From JAFMIT01 sp049421205 (GTDB taxonomy: Bacteria > Actinomycetota > Actinomycetes > S36-B12 > UBA5976), in contig JBMSMQ010000006.1 in assembly GCA_049421205.1 (NCBI GenBank), positions 1 to 45,770 of the forward strand: DNA of 45,770 bases, written 5' to 3'. Positions 15,850 through 23,751 of the stretch are shown one piece after another. Positions within the stretch are counted from its first letter, which is position 1. Each line of letters opens with the position of its first letter. The notes below the pieces were generated by a model that was given only the letters and a program-made list of their open reading frames with translations, was not told the origin of the DNA and made no database searches. The position numbers were made by a program, and so were the translations under genes.

Positions 15850-16763
15850 AAAAGATGCAGGTAGTGGTGAAAGTCCCTGCCAAAATCAACCTTTCTTTGA
15901 AAGTTGGACCGCTTGGAGACGATGGATTTCATCCCCTTGAAACGGTATTTCAGGCAATTGATCTATTCGACGAAATCACTGCTATTACAGCAGAGGGGCT
16001 ATCACTTTCTATTGAAGGTGAGGGAGCAGAGGAGCTGGGAGCAGGCAGCGACAATCTTGCCTGGAAAGCAGCCGCATTACTTGCCCGTCACGCCGGAATA
16101 AACCCCGACGTTCATTTGCATATTAAAAAGAAAATTCCCATCGCTGGTGGACTTGCTGGTGGAAGTGCTAATGCTGCAGGAACGCTTGTTGCGTGCGATG
16201 CATTATGGAAACTTGACACCGAGAAAGACACCTTGATGAAACTTGCAAGTCAGTTAGGCGCAGATGTGTCATTTGCACTCCTTGGTGGCATCGCACTTGG
16301 ACACGGCAGAGGGGAAAAACTCACCTCGATGCTCAATCGTGGTGAGTTTCATTGGGTCCTTGCTGTTTCCTCGAACGGGTTATCAACACCCGAGGTGTAT
16401 CGGGTATTTGATATGTTGAATCCTGAAGCCGAGACACCATATGTCGATCCGCGACTTGCTCAAGCACTTGCAAGTGGGGATATCAATCTTGCTTCTGAGT
16501 ATTTCAGTAATGACCTCCAAGCAGCCGCTTTGAAAATGAGACCAATCCTTAAACGGATACTGTCAGCCGGAGTTGATGCAGGTGCAGTGCAAGCACTCGT
16601 GAGCGGTAGTGGACCCACATGTGCATTTTTAGCTCGAAGTCAGGATCACGCATTTCATATTGCAGGTGAACTTCAAGCAAGCGGAGTGGTAGAACGAACA
16701 ATACTTGCAACAGGTCCAGCGAAAGGTGCTCACGTTATATCGCGTGAGCAGATCTTTCACTAA
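15846..16763 (+). CDS. ispE: 4-diphosphocytidyl-2-C-methyl-D-erythritol kinase
   Basis: GHMP-family kinase of the non-mevalonate (MEP) isoprenoid pathway; phosphorylates CDP-methylerythritol at the 2-OH. 305 residues. The N-terminal block VPAKINLSLKVG holds the substrate-binding Lys/Asn. The phosphate loop is PIAGGLAGGSANAAGTL, then LGADVSFALLGG with the catalytic Asp, and LVSGSGPTCAFLA near the C terminus. ATG 15846 overlaps the ksgA stop. An internal ATG four codons later could also serve. ispE next to ksgA is common in bacteria. The end overlaps the convergent nitroreductase gene by 4 bp. Confidence 0.96.
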   Translation: MKKMQVVVKVPAKINLSLKVGPLGDDGFHPLETVFQAIDLFDEITAITAEGLSLSIEGEGAEELGAGSDNLAWKAAALLARHAGINPDVHLHIKKKIPIAGGLAGGSANAAGTLVACDALWKLDTEKDTLMKLASQLGADVSFALLGGIALGHGRGEKLTSMLNRGEFHWVLAVSSNGLSTPEVYRVFDMLNPEAETPYVDPRLAQALASGDINLASEYFSNDLQAAALKMRPILKRILSAGVDAGAVQALVSGSGPTCAFLARSQDHAFHIAGELQASGVVERTILATGPAKGAHVISREQIFH

Positions 16764-17341
16764 AGATTCGGAAGACCCTGAACGACTATTTCCGCAAGCG
16801 ACTTTCTTGATCGCGCGACTTTCTCACGCTCTAGTAATTCATCAGGAAGAGATGCGGTATCGCTATATTTTCCAACAGCAATTACCACGAGAGGCTTGAG
16901 ATCGCTTGGGATGGCGATAGATGACGTGAGAGTTTCGACATCAAATCCAGCCATTTGATGAATGTGTAGTCCAACTGATGTTGCTTGAATACCTAATTGC
17001 CCTACCGCAAGTCCAACATCGTAGAGAGCAAGTTTTCGCTCTTTACCTTCTGAAGAGTGAGTTTGAGCGCAAGCAACAATAAAGAGACTTGCGTTTGGTG
17101 CCCAAATCTTGTTGTTACCAGAAAGTGTCTCTGCAATCCGTGTGAACGTGTCAGAGCCACGCTTGGCGATAACGAATCTCCAAGGTTGGGTATTAGAGCC
17201 AGATGCGGCCCAGCGAGCCGCTTCAAGAAGCGCAATTACCTCAGCATCAGAGATTTCGTATGTTGGATCAAAAGAGCGAGTACTCCAACGATTTGCGATA
17301 TTGCCTTCTAATGCGACTGATGTTTCAGCGGTCTTGTTCAT
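16760..17341 (-). CDS. Nitroreductase-family FMN flavoprotein
   Basis: 193-residue NAD(P)H-dependent flavin oxidoreductase of the nitroreductase fold. The FMN-binding start RWSTRSFDPTYEISD, followed by LLEAARWAASGSNTQPWRFVIAK, is diagnostic; the C-terminal PLVVIAVGKYSD supplies the remaining FMN contacts. The physiological substrate is unknown: quinones, nitro compounds or flavins are all possible. ATG 17341 overlaps the mrp stop in ATGA, so it is translated as the second gene of the mrp operon. No start-proximal Shine-Dalgarno beyond the coupled context. Confidence 0.88.
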   Translation of the reverse strand: MNKTAETSVALEGNIANRWSTRSFDPTYEISDAEVIALLEAARWAASGSNTQPWRFVIAKRGSDTFTRIAETLSGNNKIWAPNASLFIVACAQTHSSEGKERKLALYDVGLAVGQLGIQATSVGLHIHQMAGFDVETLTSSIAIPSDLKPLVVIAVGKYSDTASLPDELLEREKVARSRKSLAEIVVQGLPNL

Positions 17342-18456
17342 AGTGCCCCTAAAAGAGATTGTTTTTGTAATGAAGTTTTCCGAAGCAATTCTGTGGCAAT
17401 TAATTCCAATTCAGTTCTCACAGGATGTTGCTCATCAAAATTTGAAATAGTGGTTCCCTCATCGCCGGCTGAAACAACATCAGACATAAACGGAATCTGT
17501 CCAAGCAAATTCACTTCGTACCCGAGCTCACGAGTTAACTCGGAAGCAACGACAGCACCACCGCCTTCGCCAAAAATCTTCGTTTTCTCATTGCAATGCC
17601 CGCACACACTAAAACTCATATTTTCAATGACGCCAACAACATTCTGATTGATGAGCGTCGCCATCATTCCAGCACGAATTGCAACTTCACTGGCTGCGAT
17701 TTGTGGAGTTGTCACAACAACAATATGTGCTTTTGGCAATAGCTGTCCAAGTGAAATCGCGATATCGCCAGTGCCTGGTGGAAGATCCAAAAGGAGGATG
17801 TCAAGATCGCCCCAGAAAAAATCTGTGAGAAATTGGGTTAAGAATTTACCTAGCATTGGGCCGCGCATTGCTATTGGTTTATTGCTGTCTGGGCCTTTCA
17901 TGCTTGAAACAGAAAGCACTTTTACGCCACCAGCACTTGGTGGAATTCGTAAGTCAGGATCAATTACTGTTTCGTTTGCTTTTAGTCCCATAATTCGTGG
18001 AATTGAGTGGCCGTAAATATCAGCATCAATGATGCCAACATTTAATCCACGTGCACTCATGATTGCTGCAAGGTTTGCAGTCAGAGAAGATTTCCCTACG
18101 CCACCTTTACCCGAAGCTATCGCGAAAATTCTTGTTCGGGAGTTTGGACGATTGAAAACAATTTCAGGTTCTGGTCCGCGTAGTTGTAATTTAAGTGCTT
18201 CACGTTGGTTGTCTGACATCACATCGAGTGAGACGTATACTTCATCAATACCTGGAATCTCTAAGACTTTAGACACGACTCGAGTACGAATGGTGTCTTG
18301 CATAGGACACGACTTGATGGTCAAATAAATTTCAATCTCAGCACGACTACCAGAAATTGATACGGATTTGACCATGCCGAGTTCAGTTATTGGTCGATGT
18401 ATTTCTGGGTCCTCAACTAGGGCAAGTTGGGCGTAGATATCGTCAGTTGAGGGCAC
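17338..18456 (-). CDS. Mrp/ApbC-type iron-sulfur cluster carrier P-loop ATPase
   Basis: 372 residues. An N-terminal MIP18/DUF59 domain (1-90, with IKSCPMQD around residue 48) precedes a P-loop ATPase with deviant Walker A SGKGGVGKSS (115-124). Walker B-like LLDLPPGTGD and the C-terminal VCGHCNEKTKIFGEGG follow, whose CxxC binds a bridging Fe-S cluster in the dimer. The family delivers Fe-S clusters to target proteins in the cytosol. GTG 18456 follows TATTCT and six bases, an exact leaderless promoter. The nitroreductase gene is coupled downstream. From memory mrp is near the MgtE_N/CBS and DUF1003 genes in mycobacteria as well. Confidence 0.94.
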   Translation of the reverse strand: MPSTDDIYAQLALVEDPEIHRPITELGMVKSVSISGSRAEIEIYLTIKSCPMQDTIRTRVVSKVLEIPGIDEVYVSLDVMSDNQREALKLQLRGPEPEIVFNRPNSRTRIFAIASGKGGVGKSSLTANLAAIMSARGLNVGIIDADIYGHSIPRIMGLKANETVIDPDLRIPPSAGGVKVLSVSSMKGPDSNKPIAMRGPMLGKFLTQFLTDFFWGDLDILLLDLPPGTGDIAISLGQLLPKAHIVVVTTPQIAASEVAIRAGMMATLINQNVVGVIENMSFSVCGHCNEKTKIFGEGGGAVVASELTRELGYEVNLLGQIPFMSDVVSAGDEGTTISNFDEQHPVRTELELIATELLRKTSLQKQSLLGAL

Positions 18457-18468
18457 GAGGAAAGAATA
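18457..18468 (-). promoter_or_regulatory. Leaderless promoter of mrp
   Basis: Minus strand TATTCT-ttcctc-GTG, exact TAnnnT with six-base spacing, within the 17-bp gap after the DUF1003 gene. Confidence 0.72.
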
Positions 18469-18473
18469 GAAGA

Positions 18474-18959
18474 TTACTTTGAATCTTGCTCAGTATCAGG
18501 TTTTTTCAGGTCCTCAACAGCATCTTCAAGTTCACTTCTTACAAATTCACGAGTAGCAAGATCGCCAAGCGCTATTCGGATAGCGGCAATTTCCCGGCTA
18601 AGAAATTCCATCTCTGCAAATAGACGTTCTGTTCGCATGCGATCTTCAGAAATTGTCACGCGATCTCTATCTGTTTGTCGATTTTGCGCCAGCAAAATAA
18701 GTGGTGCTGCATAGGATGCTTGAAGAGATAGGAGAAATGTGAGAAAAATAAACGGATACTCATCAGGTGTAAGTCCCTCGGGTGAGAGTAAGTTCCAAAC
18801 AATCCACGCCACAATGAATGCACTCATATAAGCGATAAATCTCCAGGAACCAATAAACCTAGCGATACGTTCGCTCATCACTCCAAAAGTTTCAGAGTCA
18901 TAGGTTGATTTGATTCCTCGTTGAGTGACGGGAGTGTCGAGGCGATTGCGTTTACTCAT
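18474..18959 (-). CDS. DUF1003 membrane protein
   Basis: 161 residues. The N terminus is polar, then SERIARFIGSWRFI leads into two membrane segments (about residues 43-60, AYMSAFIVAWIVWNLL, and 70-95, FIFLTFLLSLQASYAAPLILLA). The motif QNRQTDRDR directly after the second segment is the hallmark of DUF1003. The C-terminal ~50 residues are charged and helical (probable coiled coil). The function is unknown in the family. ATG 18959 with GAGAGGA upstream is preferred over a start at 18968. It overlaps the stop of the MgtE_N/CBS gene by 8 bp, so the two may work together, perhaps in magnesium or membrane homeostasis (inference). Confidence 0.88.
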   Translation of the reverse strand: MSKRNRLDTPVTQRGIKSTYDSETFGVMSERIARFIGSWRFIAYMSAFIVAWIVWNLLSPEGLTPDEYPFIFLTFLLSLQASYAAPLILLAQNRQTDRDRVTISEDRMRTERLFAEMEFLSREIAAIRIALGDLATREFVRSELEDAVEDLKKPDTEQDSK

Positions 18960-20202
18960 CGTACCCATCCTCTCGATCTCGCCAATCTTCGGGCAACATG
19001 TGATCTACCAAGTCATCAACAGTGACAGCACCAAGCAATCGCCCTGCTTCATCTACGACGGGAAGTGCAACCAGGTTATATGCAGCAAAGTGGCGAGCCA
19101 CTGTTGCCAAATTTGCGTTTGGTCCAAGTGGTACGAGTGCTCGGTCTAATGCGTTGGTGACAAGAGTTGATGGAGTCTCTCGAAGCAGTTGTTGAAAATG
19201 AACTGTCCCTAGATATTGGCCAGTTGGAGTTTCGATGGGGGATCGAACAACATACACCTGGGCAGCAAGTGCTGGGGAAATACTTGGATTTCGAACCTGA
19301 GCAAGAGCTTGCGCAACTGTGGCGTCAGGGGAGACTAAGACCGGATCGGTTGTCATCATGCCACCTGCTGTGTAATCCTCATACGAAATAAGTCGTCTCA
19401 AATCTTCTGCATCTGATGGTTCAAGCGATTCAATAATTTCTAGTGCTTTCTGTGCAGGAAGTTCTTTCAATAAATCTGCTGCATCATCTGGATTGAGTTC
19501 TTCGAATACTTCTAGAACTCTTTCAAATCCAAGATGTTCAACGAGATTTACTCGATCTTCTTCCGGTAATTCTTCAAGGACATCTGCAAGAGTGTCATCA
19601 GAAAGCTCTGCAACAACTGCTAGTCGACGTTCTTCCGGTAAATCTCTGAGCAGTGACGCTAAGTCCGTAGGTGCCATATTCGCTACCATTGAAAGTAGTC
19701 CATCAACTGCATGTGTTGTGTACTTATCATCAAGACCTCGAAGGTCTTCCCAATTTACTGTGAGTTCCTCAGCAAAACGTCGAAATCCTTTGCCTGGTTT
19801 TCGAACAAACACTTTGGTGACAATCCAGGTACGGGTGCGCTCCTGATAGTCGATTGCGATGTCACCAATAATGACATTTTCACCCGAACTTGAAAGTTCA
19901 ACTTTACGATCAATAAGTTCAGCCATCACGACAGTTTCAGACGCACGTTGTGTGAATCTCTGAAGGTCAACTTTTCCCGTGCTCAATATCTGACCCGATT
20001 CGATTGCCGTGACTCGCCCCATCGGCAAGAAAATTCGTCGGCGAGGCATGACTTCAACGATGAGTCCCAAAGCTTGGGGATTTTTGGATATATCTGGCGT
20101 GATGACGACATCTCGAACTTTGCCGACGACATCACCTACAGGGTCAAAGACACTTGTACCGATGATTCGCCCTACAAATACGCGATTCTGTTTACTTGCC
20201 AC
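18952..20202 (-). CDS. Soluble MgtE N-domain and CBS-pair protein with PRC-barrel start
   Basis: 416 residues without membrane segments. Residues 1-75 (VGRIIGTSVFDPVGDVVGKVRDVVI) and ~85-155 resemble two PRC-barrel-like folds. Residues ~165-270 are the MgtE_N superhelix with repeated LLxxLPEExRLxxVxEL-type units. Residues ~275-410 form a CBS pair, starting GGMMTTDPVLVSPDATVAQAL and ending GRLLGAVTVDDLVDHMLPED. The channel part of MgtE is missing, so it is a cytosolic sensor-like protein, probably sensing Mg2+ or adenine nucleotides (inference). GTG 20202 follows TAGCCT and six bases. It is divergent from marC with only 37 bp between starts. Confidence 0.88.
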   Translation of the reverse strand: MASKQNRVFVGRIIGTSVFDPVGDVVGKVRDVVITPDISKNPQALGLIVEVMPRRRIFLPMGRVTAIESGQILSTGKVDLQRFTQRASETVVMAELIDRKVELSSSGENVIIGDIAIDYQERTRTWIVTKVFVRKPGKGFRRFAEELTVNWEDLRGLDDKYTTHAVDGLLSMVANMAPTDLASLLRDLPEERRLAVVAELSDDTLADVLEELPEEDRVNLVEHLGFERVLEVFEELNPDDAADLLKELPAQKALEIIESLEPSDAEDLRRLISYEDYTAGGMMTTDPVLVSPDATVAQALAQVRNPSISPALAAQVYVVRSPIETPTGQYLGTVHFQQLLRETPSTLVTNALDRALVPLGPNANLATVARHFAAYNLVALPVVDEAGRLLGAVTVDDLVDHMLPEDWRDREDGYDE

Positions 20203-20214
20203 GAGCCAAGGCTA
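20203..20214 (-). promoter_or_regulatory. Leaderless promoter of MgtE_N/CBS gene
   Basis: Minus strand TAGCCT-tggctc-GTG, exact TAnnnT with six-base spacing. It overlaps the expected -35 region of the marC promoter. Confidence 0.72.
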
Positions 20215-20227
20215 CCTTGCAATCAAG

Positions 20228-20239
20228 TACCCTGAACCT
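20228..20239 (+). promoter_or_regulatory. Leaderless promoter of marC
   Basis: TACCCT-gaacct-ATG. This sets the marC start at 20240 rather than any upstream in-frame codon that would run into the divergent gene. Confidence 0.72.
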
Positions 20240-20851
20240 ATGCAAGAGTTCATCGATATTGCCTTCTTTGGTTCTGCCCTGCTCACATTATTGGTCATTA
20301 TGGACCCACCAGGAGTGGTTCCCATCTTCCTGGCCCTTGCAGGGAAGAAGTCACCAAAGGAAAAGTCAAGCCTTGCATTTCAGGCCACGGCTACATCGTT
20401 TGGCGTAATAGTGGTCTTTGCACTTCTTGGTGAACAGGTGCTGAACTATCTGAAAATATCCCTACCTGCATTACAAGGTGCCGGAGGATTACTGCTCTTA
20501 CTCGTGGCATTAGAACTTCTCACAGGTAAATCGAAAGATCCCAATTTAGAAGAGGATGTCAATGTGGCAATGGTGCCACTTGGAACTCCATTACTCGCAG
20601 GACCTGGTGCAATTGTGGCGACAATCTTGTTTTCGAGGCAAGCAGATGAACCACGTCAATACATAGCGCTAGCACTTGCAGTTGTCTTGGTGCATGTTTT
20701 CATCTGGCTATCTATGCGTTACAGCCTCGGGATTTTGCGCTTGATCGGGAATAACGGTGTCACGATAGTTGCCCGAATTGCTGGCCTCTTACTAGCAGCT
20801 ATTGGTGTGCAATTAATTGCTGATTCAATTGTTGGATTTAGTGAACTATGA
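20240..20851 (+). CDS. MarC-family integral membrane protein
   Basis: 203 residues with about six membrane segments. The family start is clear: an N-terminal helix followed by LLTLLVIMDPPGVVPIFLAL, then KSSLAFQATATSFGVIVVFALLGEQVLNYL, and the inverted-repeat second half with VPLGTPLLAGPGAIVATIL. MarC proteins are probably transporters or exporters of small metabolites; some members have been linked to amino-acid export, but the substrate here is unknown. ATG 20240 is chosen by the leaderless promoter. The stop overlaps the ParA-like gene start as ATGA. Confidence 0.9.
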   Translation: MQEFIDIAFFGSALLTLLVIMDPPGVVPIFLALAGKKSPKEKSSLAFQATATSFGVIVVFALLGEQVLNYLKISLPALQGAGGLLLLLVALELLTGKSKDPNLEEDVNVAMVPLGTPLLAGPGAIVATILFSRQADEPRQYIALALAVVLVHVFIWLSMRYSLGILRLIGNNGVTIVARIAGLLLAAIGVQLIADSIVGFSEL

Positions 20852-21585
20852 CATTTGTTGTTGCGATAGTAAATCAGCAAACTGATTCAGCAAAGACCAC
20901 ACTTGCATCAAGGTTAAGTATGGCTCTTGCCCAAGTTGGAGAAAATGTTCTCGCAATTGATCTTGATCCCGGCGCTGACCTCAGCCGAATAGCCGGTATA
21001 GACACTGAAACTATTGAACAGTCGGTTCACGAGGTGATGCTTGGACTTGCAAGCGTCAATGAAGTAATGGCGGATTCAGATTTAGGAATTGATTTACTGC
21101 CATCCTGCATTGATCTTGCTCGGGTTGAGATGCGACTCGTCACAAGAGCAGGACGCGAAAATGTCTTGCGCAATGCAATTGACGCAATCAAAGATGACTA
21201 TGACTGGGTAATCATTGATTGTCCATCTGCACTAGCATTCTTAACTATCAATGCGCTTTCTGCAGCAACCCACGTTTTGATACCAACTGATGCAGTCCTT
21301 TCCAGCAAAAGAGCGCTTAGCCAACTGGTTGAAACAATCGGGGAGGTTCAAGAACTCATCAATCCAGAACTAAAAGTTCTCGGATTTGTTCCAATTGACA
21401 TTTGGAATAAGGGAGAAAATCTTTCCGCACTTGAAGATTTTGAGATGACACGATTTTTGACAATTCCATATACAGAAGCTCTTCGAGAGACTGATGTGAA
21501 GAGCCTTACCACTTTTGGATTAACTGAATCACATTACAAAAATCTTGCGTTTGCACTACTTACCGCTTTGGATTCGAGCGATTAA
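20848..21585 (+). CDS. ParA/MinD-like protein with degenerate P-loop
   Basis: 245 residues with a recognisable ParA fold: AIVNQQTDSAKTTLASRLSM at the N terminus, LAIDLDPGADLSRIAGID (Walker A' region), YDWVIIDCPSALAFLTINALSAATHVLIPTDAV (Walker B region) and KVLGFVPIDIW. The P-loop, normally KGGVGKTT, reads QTDSAKTT (residues 11-18): the signature lysine and all glycines are gone and only KTT is left. ATP binding is therefore doubtful. No parB or parS lies beside it, so it is an orphan; from memory mycobacteria have an orphan soj-like gene (Rv3213c) next to rhlE. It is coupled to marC and overlaps convergent rhlE by 26 bp. Confidence 0.85.
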   Translation: MTFVVAIVNQQTDSAKTTLASRLSMALAQVGENVLAIDLDPGADLSRIAGIDTETIEQSVHEVMLGLASVNEVMADSDLGIDLLPSCIDLARVEMRLVTRAGRENVLRNAIDAIKDDYDWVIIDCPSALAFLTINALSAATHVLIPTDAVLSSKRALSQLVETIGEVQELINPELKVLGFVPIDIWNKGENLSALEDFEMTRFLTIPYTEALRETDVKSLTTFGLTESHYKNLAFALLTALDSSD

Positions 21586-22861
21586 CTCGAGTCCTCTTAC
21601 GTGGAATTGATTGTGATTTTGCTTTTGGAGTGCGAGATTCGGATTTTTGTGTCACGGGAGCCCTATGAAGCCTGGCTGTTGCATTTGGATCTATACCAAG
21701 TCCTGTAAACACATGTTCAGAATTTGAATAGGTTTCTATCGGTTCTGCGAAGGCGAGGCCCAATTGTTTATTGATGTGTTGCCAGCGTGGGATATCTTCC
21801 CAATCTACAAGTGTGACGGCAACTCCGCTTGCGCCGGCTCTACCAGTTCTACCAATCCGATGAACATAGGTATTTTCATCATCAGGACAGTCGTAGTTGA
21901 TGACGTGAGTGACGCCATCAATATCGAGTCCACGTGCTGCAACGTCAGTTGCAACCAACACTTGAACTTTGTTGTTACGAAGTGCTTCGAGTGCTTGTTC
22001 GCGTTGTTTTTGCCCCAAATCTCCATGAATCGTACTTGCTTTGAAGCCTCTTGCTTTGAGATCATCATAGAGTTTTGCGGCACCACGTTTGGTTGAGCAA
22101 AAAATGATGCTTAATGTGCAGGATTCGGCCTGAAGAATTTTAGCAATCAATTCTGGCTTATCAAGCGGATGCGCTCTCCACACATGTTGTTCGATTTTGT
22201 CGACGATGGACTCATCTTCGCCTGGTGTTGAAGCATGAATATGTGTGGGGTTATTCATATGTCCACGTGCAAGAGACATAATTTTTCCAGGCATAGTGGC
22301 GCTAAATAGCATTTTTTGTGCAGTTGATGGCACTTGGGCAATAATTTTTTCGACATCTGGAAGAAATCCCATATCAAGCATTTCATCAGCTTCATCGAGA
22401 ACCAGTATTTCAAGATTACTAAGTGAAATTATGCCCTGATTCATAAAGTCTAAAAGTCGTCCTGGAGTAGCAACAATGACATCAGGCACTTTTTCAAGTT
22501 GATTTGCTTGCCCTTGTGAAGCAGCTCCGCCATACACTGTGACGATTCGCAAATTTGTAAGTCGACTCACACGAGTCAGATCATTTCCAACCTGAACTGC
22601 GAGCTCACGGGTTGGGGCGAGCACGAGTGCTCGCACACCACTGGACTCAGTTTGTAGGAGTCGTTCAAGAAGTGGAAGACCAAAACCAAGCGTTTTACCC
22701 GTACCCGTTTTCGCCTGCCCGATGATGTCATAGCCCTTTAAACCTAGTGGAATAGCGAGTTCCTGAATAGCAAAGGCAGAATCAATGCCATCTTCAGAAA
22801 GTGCTTTGATGAATGCGTCTGAAATTCCAAGTTCTTGAAAAAGAATGTTACTGACCGCCAA
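21560..22861 (-). CDS. DEAD-box RNA helicase (RhlE-like)
   Basis: About 433 residues; ATP-dependent RNA unwinding, likely in RNA decay or ribosome biogenesis. The Q motif FAIQELAIP, motif I AKTGTGKT, II LDEADEML, III SATMPG, and the second RecA domain with ATDVAARGLDIDGV and HRIGRTGRAG are complete. The tail (~40 residues) is rich in Lys, Arg and Ser, typical of an RNA-binding extension. The start is uncertain: no ATG or GTG fits. I give TTG 22861, overlapping the DUF3107 stop; an ATT at 22846 would match the usual protein start better, and the open frame continues to TTG 22924. Last gene of the tetR-DUF3107-rhlE unit. Confidence 0.92.
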   Translation of the reverse strand: MAVSNILFQELGISDAFIKALSEDGIDSAFAIQELAIPLGLKGYDIIGQAKTGTGKTLGFGLPLLERLLQTESSGVRALVLAPTRELAVQVGNDLTRVSRLTNLRIVTVYGGAASQGQANQLEKVPDVIVATPGRLLDFMNQGIISLSNLEILVLDEADEMLDMGFLPDVEKIIAQVPSTAQKMLFSATMPGKIMSLARGHMNNPTHIHASTPGEDESIVDKIEQHVWRAHPLDKPELIAKILQAESCTLSIIFCSTKRGAAKLYDDLKARGFKASTIHGDLGQKQREQALEALRNNKVQVLVATDVAARGLDIDGVTHVINYDCPDDENTYVHRIGRTGRAGASGVAVTLVDWEDIPRWQHINKQLGLAFAEPIETYSNSEHVFTGLGIDPNATARLHRAPVTQKSESRTPKAKSQSIPRKRTRVNRSNPKR

Positions 22862-23072
22862 ATCCAACTTTGCGAGATTCTGGGGCTTGGATGTCGACGT
22901 ATGCAATCGCACTAGCAGCCACAATCACAACTCGACCTTTTGAGTCAACGAGTGATAGTTTCTCGTTCTTATCTAGGGCAGCATTGACGAGTTTCTGCAC
23001 TGCCGCAGTGTCCTGATCATTCTCAACAACGATTTCACGGGTTGAATTCTGAAAGCCAATACGTATTTCCAT
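22848..23072 (-). CDS. DUF3107 protein
   Basis: 74-residue soluble protein, MEIRIGFQNSTREIVVENDQD and a C-terminal VIVAASAIAYVDIQAPESRKVGFG, matching the actinobacterial DUF3107 family (M. tuberculosis TB9.4, Rv3208A, from memory). It probably forms a small beta-sandwich with one helix (ALDKNEKLSLVDSKGRVV follows a helix at 25-34). The function is not known. AGAGGA stands directly before ATG 23072, eight bases after the tetR stop, so it is translated from the tetR transcript. tetR-DUF3107-rhlE linkage appears conserved. Confidence 0.85.
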   Translation of the reverse strand: MEIRIGFQNSTREIVVENDQDTAAVQKLVNAALDKNEKLSLVDSKGRVVIVAASAIAYVDIQAPESRKVGFGGQ

Positions 23073-23080
23073 ATTTCCTC

Positions 23081-23713
23081 TTAATCGGTCTCTGGATTCA
23101 TTAGTCTAGGAACTCCTGAGATTCCTCGCCACGCGAGCCTACTCACAAGATAAATCGCGGTTCGTTTTGGTACGCGACTACCTTCGCGAATCCAGCGACG
23201 CGCTGCAGTTTCTGCAAGTCCAGTAAGACCCATTGCAAGAATCATCGCTTCCTCGGCTCCGAGCCCTGTGTCCTCGGCGATTACCTGACTTACGAGCACA
23301 GCACATTCATCTTCGTAAAACTCAATTTTCTCTCGAACTTCTACATCGTTTGACAGATCCGATTCAAAGACGAGGCGATATGCCGCATCAGGGTCTTCTA
23401 TAAAGTCAAAATAAGCAGTAATCGTTGCACTGACCCGTTGTCTATTGTCTGCCGTAGAGGCTAACGCAATCTGTAGTCGGTCTAAGAGCTCTTGGCCAGT
23501 AATGTCCACAAGAGCGATGTAGAGAGATCGTTTTCCATCGGCGAAGTGCTGGTAGAGAACAGGCTTTGAAACACCAGCCCGTTCAGCAATTTCGTCCATT
23601 GATGCTTGATGGTATCCATACGTCGTAAAAACTTCACGAGCCGCATCAATGAGCATTGCTCGTCGTTCTGTTCGGGCGATTCGCGAAGGCTTTTCTGCCG
23701 CAGATTCACTCAC
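23081..23713 (-). CDS. TetR-family transcriptional regulator
   Basis: 210 residues. The helix-turn-helix region at ~15-60 reads RRAMLIDAAREVFTTYGYHQASMDEIAERAGVSKPVLYQHFADGKRSL, close to the TetR consensus (cut here into known blocks: AREVF, MDEIAERAGVSK, LYQHF). The C-terminal helical domain would bind an unknown ligand; it has WIREGSRVPKRTAIYLVSRLAWRG near the end. GTG 23713 follows TAGGGT and six bases, the same promoter as ptsI. No operator palindrome is evident in the 38-bp gap upstream, so autoregulation is not supported by the sequence. The conserved neighbours DUF3107 and rhlE are likely in the same transcript. Confidence 0.92.
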   Translation of the reverse strand: MSESAAEKPSRIARTERRAMLIDAAREVFTTYGYHQASMDEIAERAGVSKPVLYQHFADGKRSLYIALVDITGQELLDRLQIALASTADNRQRVSATITAYFDFIEDPDAAYRLVFESDLSNDVEVREKIEFYEDECAVLVSQVIAEDTGLGAEEAMILAMGLTGLAETAARRWIREGSRVPKRTAIYLVSRLAWRGISGVPRLMNPETD

Positions 23714-23725
23714 AGGTAAACCCTA
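23714..23725 (-). promoter_or_regulatory. Leaderless promoter of tetR unit
   Basis: Minus strand TAGGGT-ttacct-GTG. Identical -10 hexamer and spacing to the ptsI and ABC exporter promoters. Confidence 0.75.
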
Positions 23726-23751
23726 CTCCTGGGGATTTCCTTGGCCTTGAA

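Noticed and set aside
20009..20239. Upstream extension of the marC frame
   Set aside because: It would overlap the divergent MgtE_N/CBS gene; marC family proteins begin at the MQEFIDIAFF residues, and an exact leaderless promoter marks 20240.
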